DNA of 48,393 nucleotides from a virus, in the IMG/VR virus record IMGVR_UViG_3300020312_000526, positions 1 to 48,393 of that record, one strand, 5' to 3'. The notes under the pieces are model-generated. The model did no database searches. It was not told the origin of the DNA and worked only from the letters and a program-made list of their open reading frames with translations. Position numbers and translations under genes: made by a program. Every line of letters begins with the position of its first letter. Position 1 is the first letter of the stretch. Shown piece by piece: positions 22,581-29,937 of this stretch.

Positions 22581-23241
22581 TTGGGATTGTATGAGCGTGA
22601 TTTGGTACCGCCTTAGGAAAATTCGAAACGCGGATATCTCTGCATATTGAGGCATATGCGCTGTCAGGAGCGAAGGATATGCCCTTCTGCATTTGCTCAC
22701 CACAATGGCGGAGACGCGAAATTTCGTAGTCAAGAACTCTGAGGTTCAAAGTAGCTTTTCTTAGGGCTATTTCAGTGCTAGCAGCCTCCTTACAAAGAGC
22801 TTGAAGCTTCTTATCCATCGGCTTACTCCATTGAAGAGTGGCACCGAAGTTAAGTGAGTAGTTATCACGCTGTTGAGTTAAAACATCTTTTTCAAATAGG
22901 ATTCCACCTGGGTTAATTAATTCACCTTCATCATTTGCCCTCATGTCGTAGACAGGTTCTTTATAGCTTCTCTCGAAAGGACGTTTTACATTCCTGCTGC
23001 GACCAATATAGGGAGATATTGTGACCGTTTCTGATTGACATTGAACACCGTTTGTGAAAGCTGAATTAATAAAATTTCCAGTCAACACCTGGTATGCATT
23101 CACAGTCGCTTGCCCTGAGCTGTTCGCGACAGGATTTGAGGTAGCTGATATACCTCCTACGTCTCCAGCTTTTACCGCATTGCCAGATAAGAATAATAAA
23201 CCTAGAGAAACCCCTGAGGTCAGTTGCTGAACACGCTTGAC
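22456..23241 (-). CDS. Exported protein with signal peptide, probable ATC start
   Basis: The frame is open from ATG 23391, but residues 1-50 lie inside the preceding gene. The sequence from 23241, IVKRVQQLTSGVSLGLLFLS GNAVKAGD, is a typical signal peptide with an AxA-like site, yet no ATG, GTG or TTG is in frame there; the first codon would be ATC (CTG at about 23220 is another choice). The mature part is beta-rich at first (QCQSETVTISPYIGRSRNVK), then coiled coil, with LDYEISRLRHCGEQM and a Ser/Glu-rich tail. The 3' end overlaps the plus-strand gene. Alternatives are the long ATG form or frameshift from the upstream gene. Confidence 0.5.
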   Translation of the reverse strand, partial: VKRVQQLTSGVSLGLLFLSGNAVKAGDVGGISATSNPVANSSGQATVNAYQVLTGNFINSAFTNGVQCQSETVTISPYIGRSRNVKRPFERSYKEPVYDMRANDEGELINPGGILFEKDVLTQQRDNYSLNFGATLQWSKPMDKKLQALCKEAASTEIALRKATLNLRVLDYEISRLRHCGEQMQKGISFAPDSAYASICRDIRVSNFPKAVPNHAHTIPTISEDSSVLGVVHERRAPWASSSTVSGETSSEPSSQGVSQP

Positions 23242-23660
23242 GATGTAACCGAAGTCTCGGTCTCTATTGTCCTCGTGATAGTGGTCCTCTGGCGAAGTCC
23301 AGGTCCTTGATATGAACTTGTGAATTGGAAACTGCTTCCTGGATCTGTTAGCACCCAGTTTGGAGACGTGTTTAAATCCAAGCCAGTCCATGTAGTCGTC
23401 CCACCCGAAGTCGTAGTCTGCGTGATCTCAGTAATAGCCGTTGGGTTGATATGACCTGTTGTTGGTTTAATCCCTGTCCCTGTAACGGAATGAACCCAGC
23501 CTGTATTGAAATCTTCTGATACTATAACCTCATTTATTACCTGCCGACTGGTGGTTGTAGAGTCTAATTTTCCTGAAGAGAAATTATTCATCACAGGCAC
23601 TCCATAGCTAGGTCTAACCCAGCCAAACAATATTAATAAAACGCCTACTAATCGTTGCAT
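23220..23660 (-). CDS. Exported Thr/Ser-rich protein, 146 aa
   Basis: The signal peptide MQRLVGVLLILFGWVRPSYG is followed by a Thr-rich beta pattern (TEITQTTTSGGTTTWTGLDL, TTITRTIETETSVTSSSVFS). It ends 19 bases past the proposed start of the next gene in another frame. With its two neighbours it forms a set of three adjacent exported proteins. Cyanophage genomes can carry such sets with unknown roles, possibly at the host surface. Confidence 0.65.
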   Translation of the reverse strand: MQRLVGVLLILFGWVRPSYGVPVMNNFSSGKLDSTTTSRQVINEVIVSEDFNTGWVHSVTGTGIKPTTGHINPTAITEITQTTTSGGTTTWTGLDLNTSPNWVLTDPGSSFQFTSSYQGPGLRQRTTITRTIETETSVTSSSVFSN

Positions 23661-23662
23661 TC

Positions 23663-24193
23663 CTAGCGCACAGATAACTCTGAAGTTATTTGACCAATAG
23701 CCGTAGTACCTCCTGCTCCCGCAGTTAACGATGTTATAGTTCCACCATTTAAACTGCTGACCCCACCAGCCAATGAGCCTTTAACACCCCCTGAGAATGT
23801 AGTGGTCACACCGTATGCTGGGATCGACGCCACATTCCCTGTTGTGGCTGATACGGTAGATCCTGCATTCAAAGTAGCTATAGGGTCACCCTGCAGGTAG
23901 CTTTCAGAAAACGCGAATGAATTTCCGTCAACATTAATATCGTACGTACCAGCCGTCATGGTCGGACTTGCCGTCGCAGACCCTGCGGTTAAACCACCAA
24001 ATGAGGCATTATTACCCGAACCCACGACGATATTTGAGCCGCTTACCGAATACGTCGATGGAATTCGTGAAGCAACTGAACTAGCCCCATCAACGGTTAA
24101 CTGGACATTGGCCTGAATTCGGTGCGTCACCTCGCTATAGGCTGGTGTCCCTAGAGACAACAAACCTACCAAAACAGCGAACCGTTTCATCAC
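23663..24193 (-). CDS. Exported beta-rich protein with signal peptide, 176 aa
   Basis: The signal peptide MMKRFAVLVGLLSLGTPAYS EV is followed by a low-complexity Gly/Ser/Thr/Val beta pattern (ASRIPSTYSVSGSNIVVGSG, GVKGSLAGGVSSLNGGTITS) suggestive of a surface-exposed fibrous or beta-helical protein. A strong purine-rich ribosome site (GGAGGGGAG) precedes the start. Lead gene of the exported trio. Unknown function. Confidence 0.7.
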   Translation of the reverse strand: MMKRFAVLVGLLSLGTPAYSEVTHRIQANVQLTVDGASSVASRIPSTYSVSGSNIVVGSGNNASFGGLTAGSATASPTMTAGTYDINVDGNSFAFSESYLQGDPIATLNAGSTVSATTGNVASIPAYGVTTTFSGGVKGSLAGGVSSLNGGTITSLTAGAGGTTAIGQITSELSVR

Positions 24194-24246
24194 ATAAAAA
24201 ACTTATCTCCCCTCCACTTTAGAGAAAAATAATTTCTAAAAAATTT

Positions 24247-24459
24247 TTACAAGTATGCCTTGCTGATATTCGTTGCAAACCCGATGATCACAGTCCCAAA
24301 GCTCAGTACTGCCGCAGCCCCGATGACCCATTTCTCTACAACTTTTAATCGGTCTTTGATGTCTTCTTGCTTTTCTTCCAGTCTCTCAATCTTTAACTGC
24401 ATTAATTGAATTTTAATTTCCTGCTGTGCAGTCAAACTTAGATCTTCGTTGCAGCTCAT
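24247..24459 (-). CDS. Coiled-coil protein with C-terminal membrane helix (XhlA-like form), 70 aa
   Basis: The N-terminal helix with heptads (QQEIKIQLMQLKIERLEEKQ EDIKDRLKVVEKW) is followed by VIGAAAVLSFGTVIIGFATN, one membrane span. This is the form of haemolysin XhlA/holin-partner proteins of phages. It overlaps the upstream gene by 4 bases (ATGA). A lysis role is a reasonable guess only. Confidence 0.65.
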   Translation of the reverse strand: MSCNEDLSLTAQQEIKIQLMQLKIERLEEKQEDIKDRLKVVEKWVIGAAAVLSFGTVIIGFATNISKAYL

Positions 24460-24938
24460 GATTTTACCTCTGGCTTTTTAACTGGATTATTGTCTGTATC
24501 TAATACAGTGACTCCTTCAGGAGTTACCAATTTAATTGGCGTTGAGATTTTGATTAGATGGTATGGATCTGAACCAGGTCCACCTCCGCTTAGGACCTTC
24601 TCTTTCTTCTCCTGCTCCACTTTGTATGTTCCGTCATCACGTTTCTTAGCAGAACGCTCTAATCCGAACGAACTTAATGAAGAAGCCAGGAGAGATGCTG
24701 GAAAAGTTATATCCTGCTTTTCTCCAGATGAGATGCCTGGGATAGGCGGGAGGTAGTTCAAAGTTACTAGTCCGCCGCTCCAGACGACCACCAAAAGCCT
24801 GACTGCGACTGAGATGTACTCAAATTGCTCCTCCTTGTCGTCGATCTTTTCTTTAAATTTATCCAGTAAATTTTTCTTCTTTTCAGGGTCTTTCTTTACT
24901 TCCTCAAGCTCCTTCTGAGCCTTCTTCGAGTCTCCCAT
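24456..24938 (-). CDS. Membrane protein, holin-like context, 160 aa
   Basis: The highly charged N-terminus (KKAQKELEEVKKDPEKKKNL LDKFKEKIDDKEEQF) is followed by a hydrophobic segment (YISVAVRLLVVVWSGGLVTL NYLPPIPG), then a mostly polar C-terminus. It is translationally coupled to the XhlA-like gene. The pair could be a lysis cassette; there is no neighbouring endolysin in this window. Confidence 0.6.
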   Translation of the reverse strand: MGDSKKAQKELEEVKKDPEKKKNLLDKFKEKIDDKEEQFEYISVAVRLLVVVWSGGLVTLNYLPPIPGISSGEKQDITFPASLLASSLSSFGLERSAKKRDDGTYKVEQEKKEKVLSGGGPGSDPYHLIKISTPIKLVTPEGVTVLDTDNNPVKKPEVKS

Positions 24939-25022
24939 TTTGGTAAATCATGCTTTACACATCTTAGGAACTATTGCAATTTGCAAGAGGCAGTTTAAAG
25001 TAGCTCTACATGCGGATCGAGA

Positions 25023-25250
25023 GTGGCGTTATCTTTGCTGTCAAAGAAAGAGACTTGCGAAGCACTATGTGTTTCACAAAGAACCTTTACCAGATTTTTC
25101 AACACTGGTGTATTGCATCATGGAAATCATTTTGTATATAAAGACCCCTTAAACCCAAACAGTCACAAGCTTTTCAAGATTGACAGAGTAAAGCAGGTTT
25201 ACGAGGAGACACCTACGTCTTTGAGGCGCAGAGTGAGGAAAGTGCGATGA
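25023..25250 (+). CDS. Excisionase-like HTH protein (recombination directionality factor candidate)
   Basis: Starts at GTG 25023; 75 aa. LLSKKETCEALCVSQRTFTR FFNTGVLHHGNHFVYKDPLN ... HKLFKIDRVKQVYEE is a small winged-helix/MerR-like DNA-binding domain typical of excisionases. It lies on the opposite strand, convergent with the integrase, 530 bp away, as expected for a RDF. Its stop overlaps the next ATG (ATGA). DNA binding is inferred; control of excision is untested. Confidence 0.6.
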   Translation: MALSLLSKKETCEALCVSQRTFTRFFNTGVLHHGNHFVYKDPLNPNSHKLFKIDRVKQVYEETPTSLRRRVRKVR

Positions 25251-25405
25251 CAAGCTCATACGGACCTGATCATCAGCCACGGAAGCCATCCTTTTCCAAG
25301 TCAGGTATTCCGCTTCATATGTTGGATGATTATCAATACATGGAGTTTGCTATGGAGTTTCCAGAGGACATGCCCGATGATGATCAAGACGATCTGACTA
25401 CCTGA
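25247..25405 (+). CDS. Small acidic protein, 52 aa
   Basis: ATG 25247 overlaps the TGA of the excisionase-like gene. MTSSYGPDHQPRKPSFSKSG then IPLHMLDDYQYMEFAMEFPE and an acidic end (DMPDDDQDDLTT). Unknown function; second gene of a coupled three-gene unit. Confidence 0.6.
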   Translation: MTSSYGPDHQPRKPSFSKSGIPLHMLDDYQYMEFAMEFPEDMPDDDQDDLTT

Positions 25406-25407
25406 GC

Positions 25408-25782
25408 TTGCGGAACCTTTTCATTGCTGCTATAAAAAATTACGATTTGAATCTCGCTATGTACAAAAAAATTGAAGTCGAAAATGCATTAATCCAATGT
25501 GCAATGTCTGTAGCAGGACGAAAAAATAATAATAAAGTTAAATCTCTCAAAGGAGGAGAGAAGATTACTGGTCTCTTATTGCTGGCTCAGGAGGAACAAG
25601 ACAAGCAAACAAAAAACGTTGGCGAAGGTATTGAAGATGCCAGAAGAAAGCAAAGGCTCGCAATTCGAACAGTTAATCGCTTAAGCAATATTTGCACCGC
25701 TTACCATTATGTATCGAACTGCAAAGAGCAGCCCGAAAAGAATTCCTTCAGAAAATGGCTTTCAATGAGAAATGCAAATTAG
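25408..25782 (+). CDS. Hypothetical basic protein, 124 aa
   Basis: TTG 25408, 2 bases after the preceding stop, is the start that fits the unit; ATG 25459 (MYKKIEVENALIQCAM) is the alternative. Helical and basic (IEDARRKQRLAIRTVNRLSN). It ends 4 bases inside the integrase gene's 3' end (tail to tail). Unknown; may act with the excisionase-like gene. Confidence 0.5.
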   Translation: MRNLFIAAIKNYDLNLAMYKKIEVENALIQCAMSVAGRKNNNKVKSLKGGEKITGLLLLAQEEQDKQTKNVGEGIEDARRKQRLAIRTVNRLSNICTAYHYVSNCKEQPEKNSFRKWLSMRNAN

Positions 25783-27041
25783 AGAGCTGCAGGTTGAAAA
25801 TTCTTGATAAAGCTATCTCTCATTTTTTCTTTATCAATCCATCTTAAATAATGCTTTTGATGAACTGTTAAGGAATGGCCCATCGCTTTGGCCACTTTAG
25901 ATTCATCAATATGACTCCATGCTTCTTCAGAATGCATGATCACAGCATATGAATGCCTCATGTCATATGGGTTCAAATTTAATAATCTTCTGGACATCTT
26001 TCCACTACCAGTAGGAACTCGCCCAATTAATGGGTTTGGAACTTTGCCATAAATCTGATTTGTAAAATATGCACCCAATACTTGATTGTTATCTCCAATT
26101 CCACGATCCTCGTTATTGCTGAGTTCCTTTAGTTCAGTCCTGTTCTCAAATTGTTTAATAACAGGTTTGCATTTTTTCCATAGTTCCTTTTTCATTTTGT
26201 CCATTCGATCAATCAACCGATATTTCTCCAACCAAGAGGGGAATACAGGCCAAACCAGATGATCTTTAATTGATTTGGTTAGAGCACCTGGGACAGTAAT
26301 GAATCCATCGGACTGGTGATAGATATACCAGAGTTCATGGTTTCGAAGCCCATAACAAACCATCATGGCAACGCACCATGTTTCAAATGGATATTCCCTC
26401 TTATATTGATCCAGCCATTCTTCAGCTAGTTCTTTGTTCGTAATAGCTCTGATATTGGCGTCTTCTAAGTGCTCCTTATATTTCATATTTCTATGAGAGT
26501 GATAGACCCTCCGCTCTTTAGCAAGCAAATCTTTGTCTAACCAGTCAGGATCATCTTCACCTTTTTGAGTTAATGCTTTTCTGAACAATTCCAAAGAATC
26601 GCATCGGTTGATAAAACCTGAACTTGTTTTTGGATCTACTTCATACAACCATTTACGAATTTCAACCCAATCCATCCCAACTTCTTGCTTCATTAATTTA
26701 TTTAAATGTCCAATTGGATTGCTTCTTGCTGAACCTTTGCATCTATTAGTAATGAAATCTTTAATCGTTGGAGCAATGTCTTTCCAGTAACTATATTTTA
26801 TTTTGTGGTCTAATTCTGCGAACCAATCGCCATGTCCCACAACCTGAATTCTCTCCCAAATTTTTGCCAAATCTACAGCGTTATCTGTTCTATGTGGCTT
26901 GCAGTTGATTCGTAACCTTTGACCCGCTAAAGAGTCCCTGACATAGATAAAAGGACTTTTCTTTTGAACATACAATTTATAACGGTAGTTATAACTTTCT
27001 TGGCGATCTAAAAGAAGTTTGAGAGTTAGTAAATTGCTCAT
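25779..27041 (-). CDS. int: Tyrosine site-specific recombinase (integrase)
   Basis: 420 aa when started at ATG 27041-27039. The frame is open upstream to 27170, but those codons are the AGTCTGCCAA arm repeats and are unlikely to be coding. Catalytic residues of the family: Arg in VCYGLRNHELWYIYH (about 230), DMRHSYAV with His/Arg (about 362), GHSLTVHQKHYLRWI with the nucleophilic Tyr (about 398). N-terminal about 70 residues (LLLDRQESYNYRYKLYVQKK) form an arm-binding-type domain. It integrates the phage into the tRNA-fMet gene by the adjacent attP and is read away from it. Confidence 0.88.
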   Translation of the reverse strand: MSNLLTLKLLLDRQESYNYRYKLYVQKKSPFIYVRDSLAGQRLRINCKPHRTDNAVDLAKIWERIQVVGHGDWFAELDHKIKYSYWKDIAPTIKDFITNRCKGSARSNPIGHLNKLMKQEVGMDWVEIRKWLYEVDPKTSSGFINRCDSLELFRKALTQKGEDDPDWLDKDLLAKERRVYHSHRNMKYKEHLEDANIRAITNKELAEEWLDQYKREYPFETWCVAMMVCYGLRNHELWYIYHQSDGFITVPGALTKSIKDHLVWPVFPSWLEKYRLIDRMDKMKKELWKKCKPVIKQFENRTELKELSNNEDRGIGDNNQVLGAYFTNQIYGKVPNPLIGRVPTGSGKMSRRLLNLNPYDMRHSYAVIMHSEEAWSHIDESKVAKAMGHSLTVHQKHYLRWIDKEKMRDSFIKNFQPAAL

Positions 27042-27265
27042 ATTTTTAAAGTCTGCCAAAGTCTGCCAACAACCCGACCCGAACCCGACCCGAACAACCC
27101 GATAATTTTGCAACCCGATTTTCGCGAAAAAAGTCTGCAAAAAGTCTGTTTTTTGCCAAAAGTCTGCCAAAAGTCTGCCAAAAATGGCCGTATTTTTCCG
27201 TGTTTGGCTGCGTTTGATTCTGTTTCAAAACGTGCTTTAGATCCTTGAGAACCCTTTATAGCACT

Positions 27266-27295
27266 AAAAAAGCCCCATGCAACAAGGCTGGGGCT
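27266..27295 (-). terminator. Rho-independent terminator beside the att core
   Basis: On the minus strand AGCCCC (27295-27290) pairs with GGGGCT (27276-27271) and is followed by a run of six T. It lies 6 bases downstream of the tRNA 3' half, as a tRNA terminator would, so it may end the host tRNA transcript after integration or shield the integrase. Confidence 0.7.
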
Positions 27296-27300
27296 GAAAA

Positions 27301-27342
27301 TGGCGGGGGGGAGATTTGAACTCCCGACCTTCGGGTTATGAG
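27301..27342 (-). tRNA. 3' half of an initiator-type tRNA-Met (att core), partial
   Basis: Read on the minus strand, the 42 bases start with CTCATAA (anticodon loop, CAU), continue CCCGAAGGTC (anticodon stem CCC and variable loop), the T arm GGGAG-TTCAAAT-CTCCC, then the acceptor strand and discriminator A. The CCC stem and CTCATAA loop indicate initiator tRNA rather than elongator Met. The 5' half is absent: the bases before the loop (tagcc) cannot pair. This is the usual attP core of phages integrating at tRNA genes, restoring the gene after insertion. It is not a functional tRNA itself. Confidence 0.8.
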
Positions 27343-27474
27343 GGCTAGAAAAATCATGAGAACCCAGTCATAGCTTGATTTGAAAACGTCAGTCTGCCAA
27401 AAGTCTGACCGTGAATTTATGTGACCAGAGTCAGATTTAACGCCTTAGCAGCCGATTTCAGACTCGGTCAGAGT

Positions 27475-27486
27475 CCGACCTTCGGG
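27475..27486. repeat. Direct repeat of part of the att core
   Basis: CCGACCTTCGGG at 27475-27486 repeats 27324-27335 (within the tRNA half). The flanks do not form a second tRNA. It may be an extra integrase-binding site or a coincidence. Confidence 0.3.
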
Positions 27487-27495
27487 CCAGTGACC

Positions 27496-27681
27496 CTACG
27501 CTCTGCTCCAAGATAACTGCATGATACCTTTATCGTCATCATCATCGTCATCATCTGAATCATCCCTCGTGTCGTAACCCAAGATAAAAGTCACAATCCC
27601 GACGACAATAATGGGGATGAATGGAAATAACATCGATAACGTAATCGTCATCGAATCTGTGTAATTTGCTAGGTCATTCAT
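27496..27681 (-). CDS. Membrane protein with Asp-rich tail, 61 aa
   Basis: MNDLANYTDSMTITLSMLFP FIPIIVVGIVTFILGYD is a single membrane span, followed by RDDSDDDDDDDDKG, an acid run. ATG 27681 overlaps the TGA of the upstream small gene (ATGA). Last gene of the leftward operon before attP. Function unknown. Confidence 0.6.
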   Translation of the reverse strand: MNDLANYTDSMTITLSMLFPFIPIIVVGIVTFILGYDTRDDSDDDDDDDDKGIMQLSWSRA

Positions 27682-27812
27682 GACAGGTTTAATTGTTTAA
27701 TTTTCTTTTGAGTTTTTTCGGCCTTTCTTATTAGTTTTTGTGCTTTCTCTCTTGTTAAACACTTTTCCGCTTTTGCCGCTAAACGAATTAACTTTTGATG
27801 CTGTTTGTTGAT
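27678..27812 (-). CDS. 44-aa coiled-coil microprotein, probable ATC start
   Basis: The frame INKQHQKLIRLAAKAEKCLT REKAQKLIRKAEKTQKKIKQ LNLS has a strong amphipathic helix and ends in ATGA overlap with the next gene. No ATG, GTG or TTG is in frame, but GAGGTGG ends 4 bases before ATC 27812-27810, as a ribosome site would. A TTG in another frame overlapping the upstream stop gives a 42-aa Ser/Lys/Asn-rich product and is the alternative. Confidence 0.5.
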   Translation of the reverse strand: MNKQHQKLIRLAAKAEKCLTREKAQKLIRKAEKTQKKIKQLNLS

Positions 27813-27821
27813 AGGACCACC

Positions 27822-28439
27822 TCAAGACATAGATTGTGCGGCCAACTGAGCAGCGATATATCTTTCTTCTTCTTCTCTATTAATTGGTCTAATTCCATCA
27901 ACATTTAATGCATCTGCCAGTAAAGATCCAAATCCTCCAGCCGCAACAATAGGAATCAATAATTCTCCAGCTCGTCTTGACTTTGCCTCTGGTGAAGGTG
28001 GAGTCGCTTCACTTTGTTGAACCGCTTTTTTGACAGCAGGAGTCTCAACAGGCTGGTCAAATTGATTGGATTGTTGATAGTGATATGGGTCCCAGTCCCT
28101 ATCTTTGGGGTATAAATTCGAATTTTTCTTTAATTTCTTTAGTACCTCCCAATGGTTTTCATCTACGTCCACTTTTAAAAAGGAAGGATGATGGGTCTTT
28201 GACCATGTATCAGCCTCTGGATACCTAATATCTGAACCTCCTCGATCGCCCCAAACTGATTCCCTTGCAGCGTAAGTTGCATCTTCCCAATTTAATCCTT
28301 TGACCTGAACCAGATACGCTCTTTCTAAATCAAATGCTTGTTTAGGAGTTAATGGCTGTGGATTATTTCTCCACGACTTATCCATCCCTGGGGGATATTT
28401 CTTATAGAAATCATCTTGGGGTATCCATTTCTTGGTCAT
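27822..28439 (-). CDS. Hypothetical virion-associated protein, 205 aa
   Basis: Hydrophilic N-terminal 140 residues (WIPQDDFYKKYPPGMDKSWR, AFDLERAYLVQVKGLNWEDA), then a Pro/Ser linker, a short hydrophobic stretch LLIPIVAAGGFGSLLADAL, and an acidic helical end. ATGA overlap with the upstream gene. No family recognised; place in the late operon suggests an internal or tail protein. Confidence 0.6.
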   Translation of the reverse strand: MTKKWIPQDDFYKKYPPGMDKSWRNNPQPLTPKQAFDLERAYLVQVKGLNWEDATYAARESVWGDRGGSDIRYPEADTWSKTHHPSFLKVDVDENHWEVLKKLKKNSNLYPKDRDWDPYHYQQSNQFDQPVETPAVKKAVQQSEATPPSPEAKSRRAGELLIPIVAAGGFGSLLADALNVDGIRPINREEEERYIAAQLAAQSMS

Positions 28440-28729
28440 AAATTCCCCTTTCTCAATAGTTCTTCGATCAGAGCTTTGTAATTTAATTCCGAATTTTCCT
28501 CCGAACTCAGCAGATCAGTATCGAATTGAGGCTGTTCTTGCTTGAAACTTGACTCCTTAATTTCACCACCTAATCCTCCTAAATCTGGAGCATCTTCAAA
28601 AAGAGCTGGGCCATCAAATTCGTATTCAGATTTCTTTTTAACAGGTCTACCTGTTGCTATGTCTGTACATTTAGGTGGGTAGCTCATCGAGCAGATCACT
28701 TCACCTATTTGATCTCCAGCAAACTGCAT
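28436..28729 (-). CDS. Hypothetical acidic protein, 97 aa
   Basis: The beginning, MQFAGDQIGEVICSMSYPPK CTDIATGRPVKKKSEYEF, is followed by an acidic middle and a C-terminal helix (LNYKALIEELLRKGNL). Overlaps both neighbours (TAATG at 28729, ATGA at 28436-28439). Unknown. Confidence 0.6.
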   Translation of the reverse strand: MQFAGDQIGEVICSMSYPPKCTDIATGRPVKKKSEYEFDGPALFEDAPDLGGLGGEIKESSFKQEQPQFDTDLLSSEENSELNYKALIEELLRKGNL

Positions 28730-29133
28730 TAGAAATTTGCTCCGAATTGGCTTCCGACAGATGGGCCGCCAGGTCCGTAATTGATATTGAGTCCTACGTT
28801 CTTATTTCTCCAGCCAGCATTGATTTGAGTATTTCCTGGAATTTCAATTCCTCCTCCCATGAATGGATCATCTACCGAAGTAGGTAGCGTGACTTTTCCT
28901 CCTACATTGAATTGCCCTCCAAACAAAGGAGTGGAATAGTCACCGCCAACTGACTTCACTTGATCCTGATCTAAATCAACATTGATATTTAAAGGAGGTC
29001 TGCCTTCAGCGTTATCGATCAGAATTGCTTCAATCGTTGGATCTCCAGCTTTTCTAAAAGTCGAATTCTGTCCTGCTCCTTGCATGTTTACTTTGTCTAG
29101 ATCCAACAAAGCTAATTTTTGCTGTAAATCCAT
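28729..29133 (-). CDS. Hypothetical beta-rich protein, 134 aa
   Basis: The N-terminal helix MDLQQKLALLDLDKVNMQGA is followed by Gly/Asn-rich strands (FGGQFNVGGKVTLPTSVDDP, NAGWRNKNVGLNINYGPGGP) ending GSQFGANF, a pattern resembling beta-barrel or fibre repeats. No family recognised. Starts 2 bases after the upstream stop. Confidence 0.6.
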   Translation of the reverse strand: MDLQQKLALLDLDKVNMQGAGQNSTFRKAGDPTIEAILIDNAEGRPPLNINVDLDQDQVKSVGGDYSTPLFGGQFNVGGKVTLPTSVDDPFMGGGIEIPGNTQINAGWRNKNVGLNINYGPGGPSVGSQFGANF

Positions 29134-29135
29134 AA

Positions 29136-29699
29136 TTATCCCACCGCCTCTCTTGGGCTATCCATCATTCCGATGACTGCAGGAACAGCACCACCAGCAG
29201 CTCCAAGCAATGCAGCCAAGCCACCTCGCCTTGCTCTCTTCAACATAAGATCTTCTGGTTTTACACCTTTTTTAATATTGGTCGGATCGTCTACATATGC
29301 TTTTTCTAGCTCTGGAAATTCAATCGCTTTTTTAGCTTCTTCGTTTAATCCTTTCATCGTTGCAAGATGACTGATTTGTCCTGCAATATCAGTCGATGGG
29401 TTTTTCATCTGCGAGACCTTATGTACTAATTCACCTTGCTTGAATTGATTCCCAAACACTTCCCTAGCAACTGGGTCCATAGCCAACGCAGCTCCAAGAG
29501 CACCAGATCCAGACAATATAGGCAGTAAAGTTAAAAGTGCGTTGAGTGGAATCTCTCCTGAATTTGTAAAGTTTGTCTCGCCAGTTAATGAATCTAAAAC
29601 GCCTACTGCTCCAGTACCTACAGGTAATGCCACCGCTGATCCCAGCAATGCCTGCAAAGCAGGATCAGATCCTGCCTTCCTTAAAAGTTGAACCGACAT
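29136..29699 (-). CDS. Hypothetical protein with hydrophobic Ala/Gly helices, 187 aa
   Basis: Residues 17-85 hold several Ala/Gly/Leu-rich segments (LQALLGSAVALPVGTGAVGV, NALLTLLPILSGSGALGAAL) and residues 160-178 LAALLGAAGGAVPAVIGMM. This resembles phage internal or DNA-ejection proteins that insert in membranes; it is inference only. It lies downstream of small cytoplasmic-type genes in the late operon. Confidence 0.55.
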   Translation of the reverse strand: MSVQLLRKAGSDPALQALLGSAVALPVGTGAVGVLDSLTGETNFTNSGEIPLNALLTLLPILSGSGALGAALAMDPVAREVFGNQFKQGELVHKVSQMKNPSTDIAGQISHLATMKGLNEEAKKAIEFPELEKAYVDDPTNIKKGVKPEDLMLKRARRGGLAALLGAAGGAVPAVIGMMDSPREAVG

Positions 29700-29739
29700 T
29701 ACTTACGAATAAAGACACCTTTTTCGTATTCTAGGTAAT

Positions 29740-29937
29740 TTATTTCTTCAAGATCTCAGTCAGGAGGGGCTTTAGCTCATATTCAGGCGGGTAGTGCCTC
29801 ATGATTGCTCTTGCTTCTCTTCTGACTTCTCTAGGAATCCGAGGCGTTTCTTTCGTATTAGCTAATCGAAGGAGGAAGTCCCTGACTCCAACCATCGCCG
29901 CAATCTGCTGTTCAGGACTGCTAATTCTTATCTTCAT
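29740..29937 (-). CDS. Small hypothetical protein, 65 aa
   Basis: MKIRISSPEQQIAAMVGVRD FLLRLANTKETPRIPREVRR EARAIMRHYP: helical and basic. Overlaps the upstream gene by 17 bases. Unknown function. Confidence 0.55.
   Translation of the reverse strand: MKIRISSPEQQIAAMVGVRDFLLRLANTKETPRIPREVRREARAIMRHYPPEYELKPLLTEILKK

Larger units (their letters stand above)
27042..27410. promoter_or_regulatory. attP region: arm-type repeats around the core
   Basis: The repeat AGTCTGCCAA occurs exactly at 27050-27059, 27060-27069, 27161-27170 and 27172-27181, and at 27391-27400 on the other side of the core; variants occur at 27132-27140, 27143-27160 and 27402-27410. A second repeat, AACCCGA (5 copies at 27071-27117), lies between. 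Repeats on both sides of the tRNA-derived core fit integrase arm sites (P and P' arms). The integrase start is adjacent. Confidence 0.7.

Noticed and set aside
24490-24756. Plus-strand 88-aa frame opposite the holin-like gene
   Set aside because: Antisense of a coupled two-gene unit with clear membrane and coiled-coil features.
27042-27170. N-terminal extension of the integrase frame to 27170
   Set aside because: Its codons are the AGTCTGCCAA and AACCCGA repeats of the att region; ATG 27041 fits the family start better.
27050-27181. CRISPR-like repeat array
   Set aside because: Repeats are 10 bp, partly contiguous and without uniform spacers; they fit integrase arm sites.
27471-27520. Possible second tRNA near attP
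   Set aside because: It shares 12 bases with the initiator tRNA half but no T arm, acceptor or anticodon stem can be formed.
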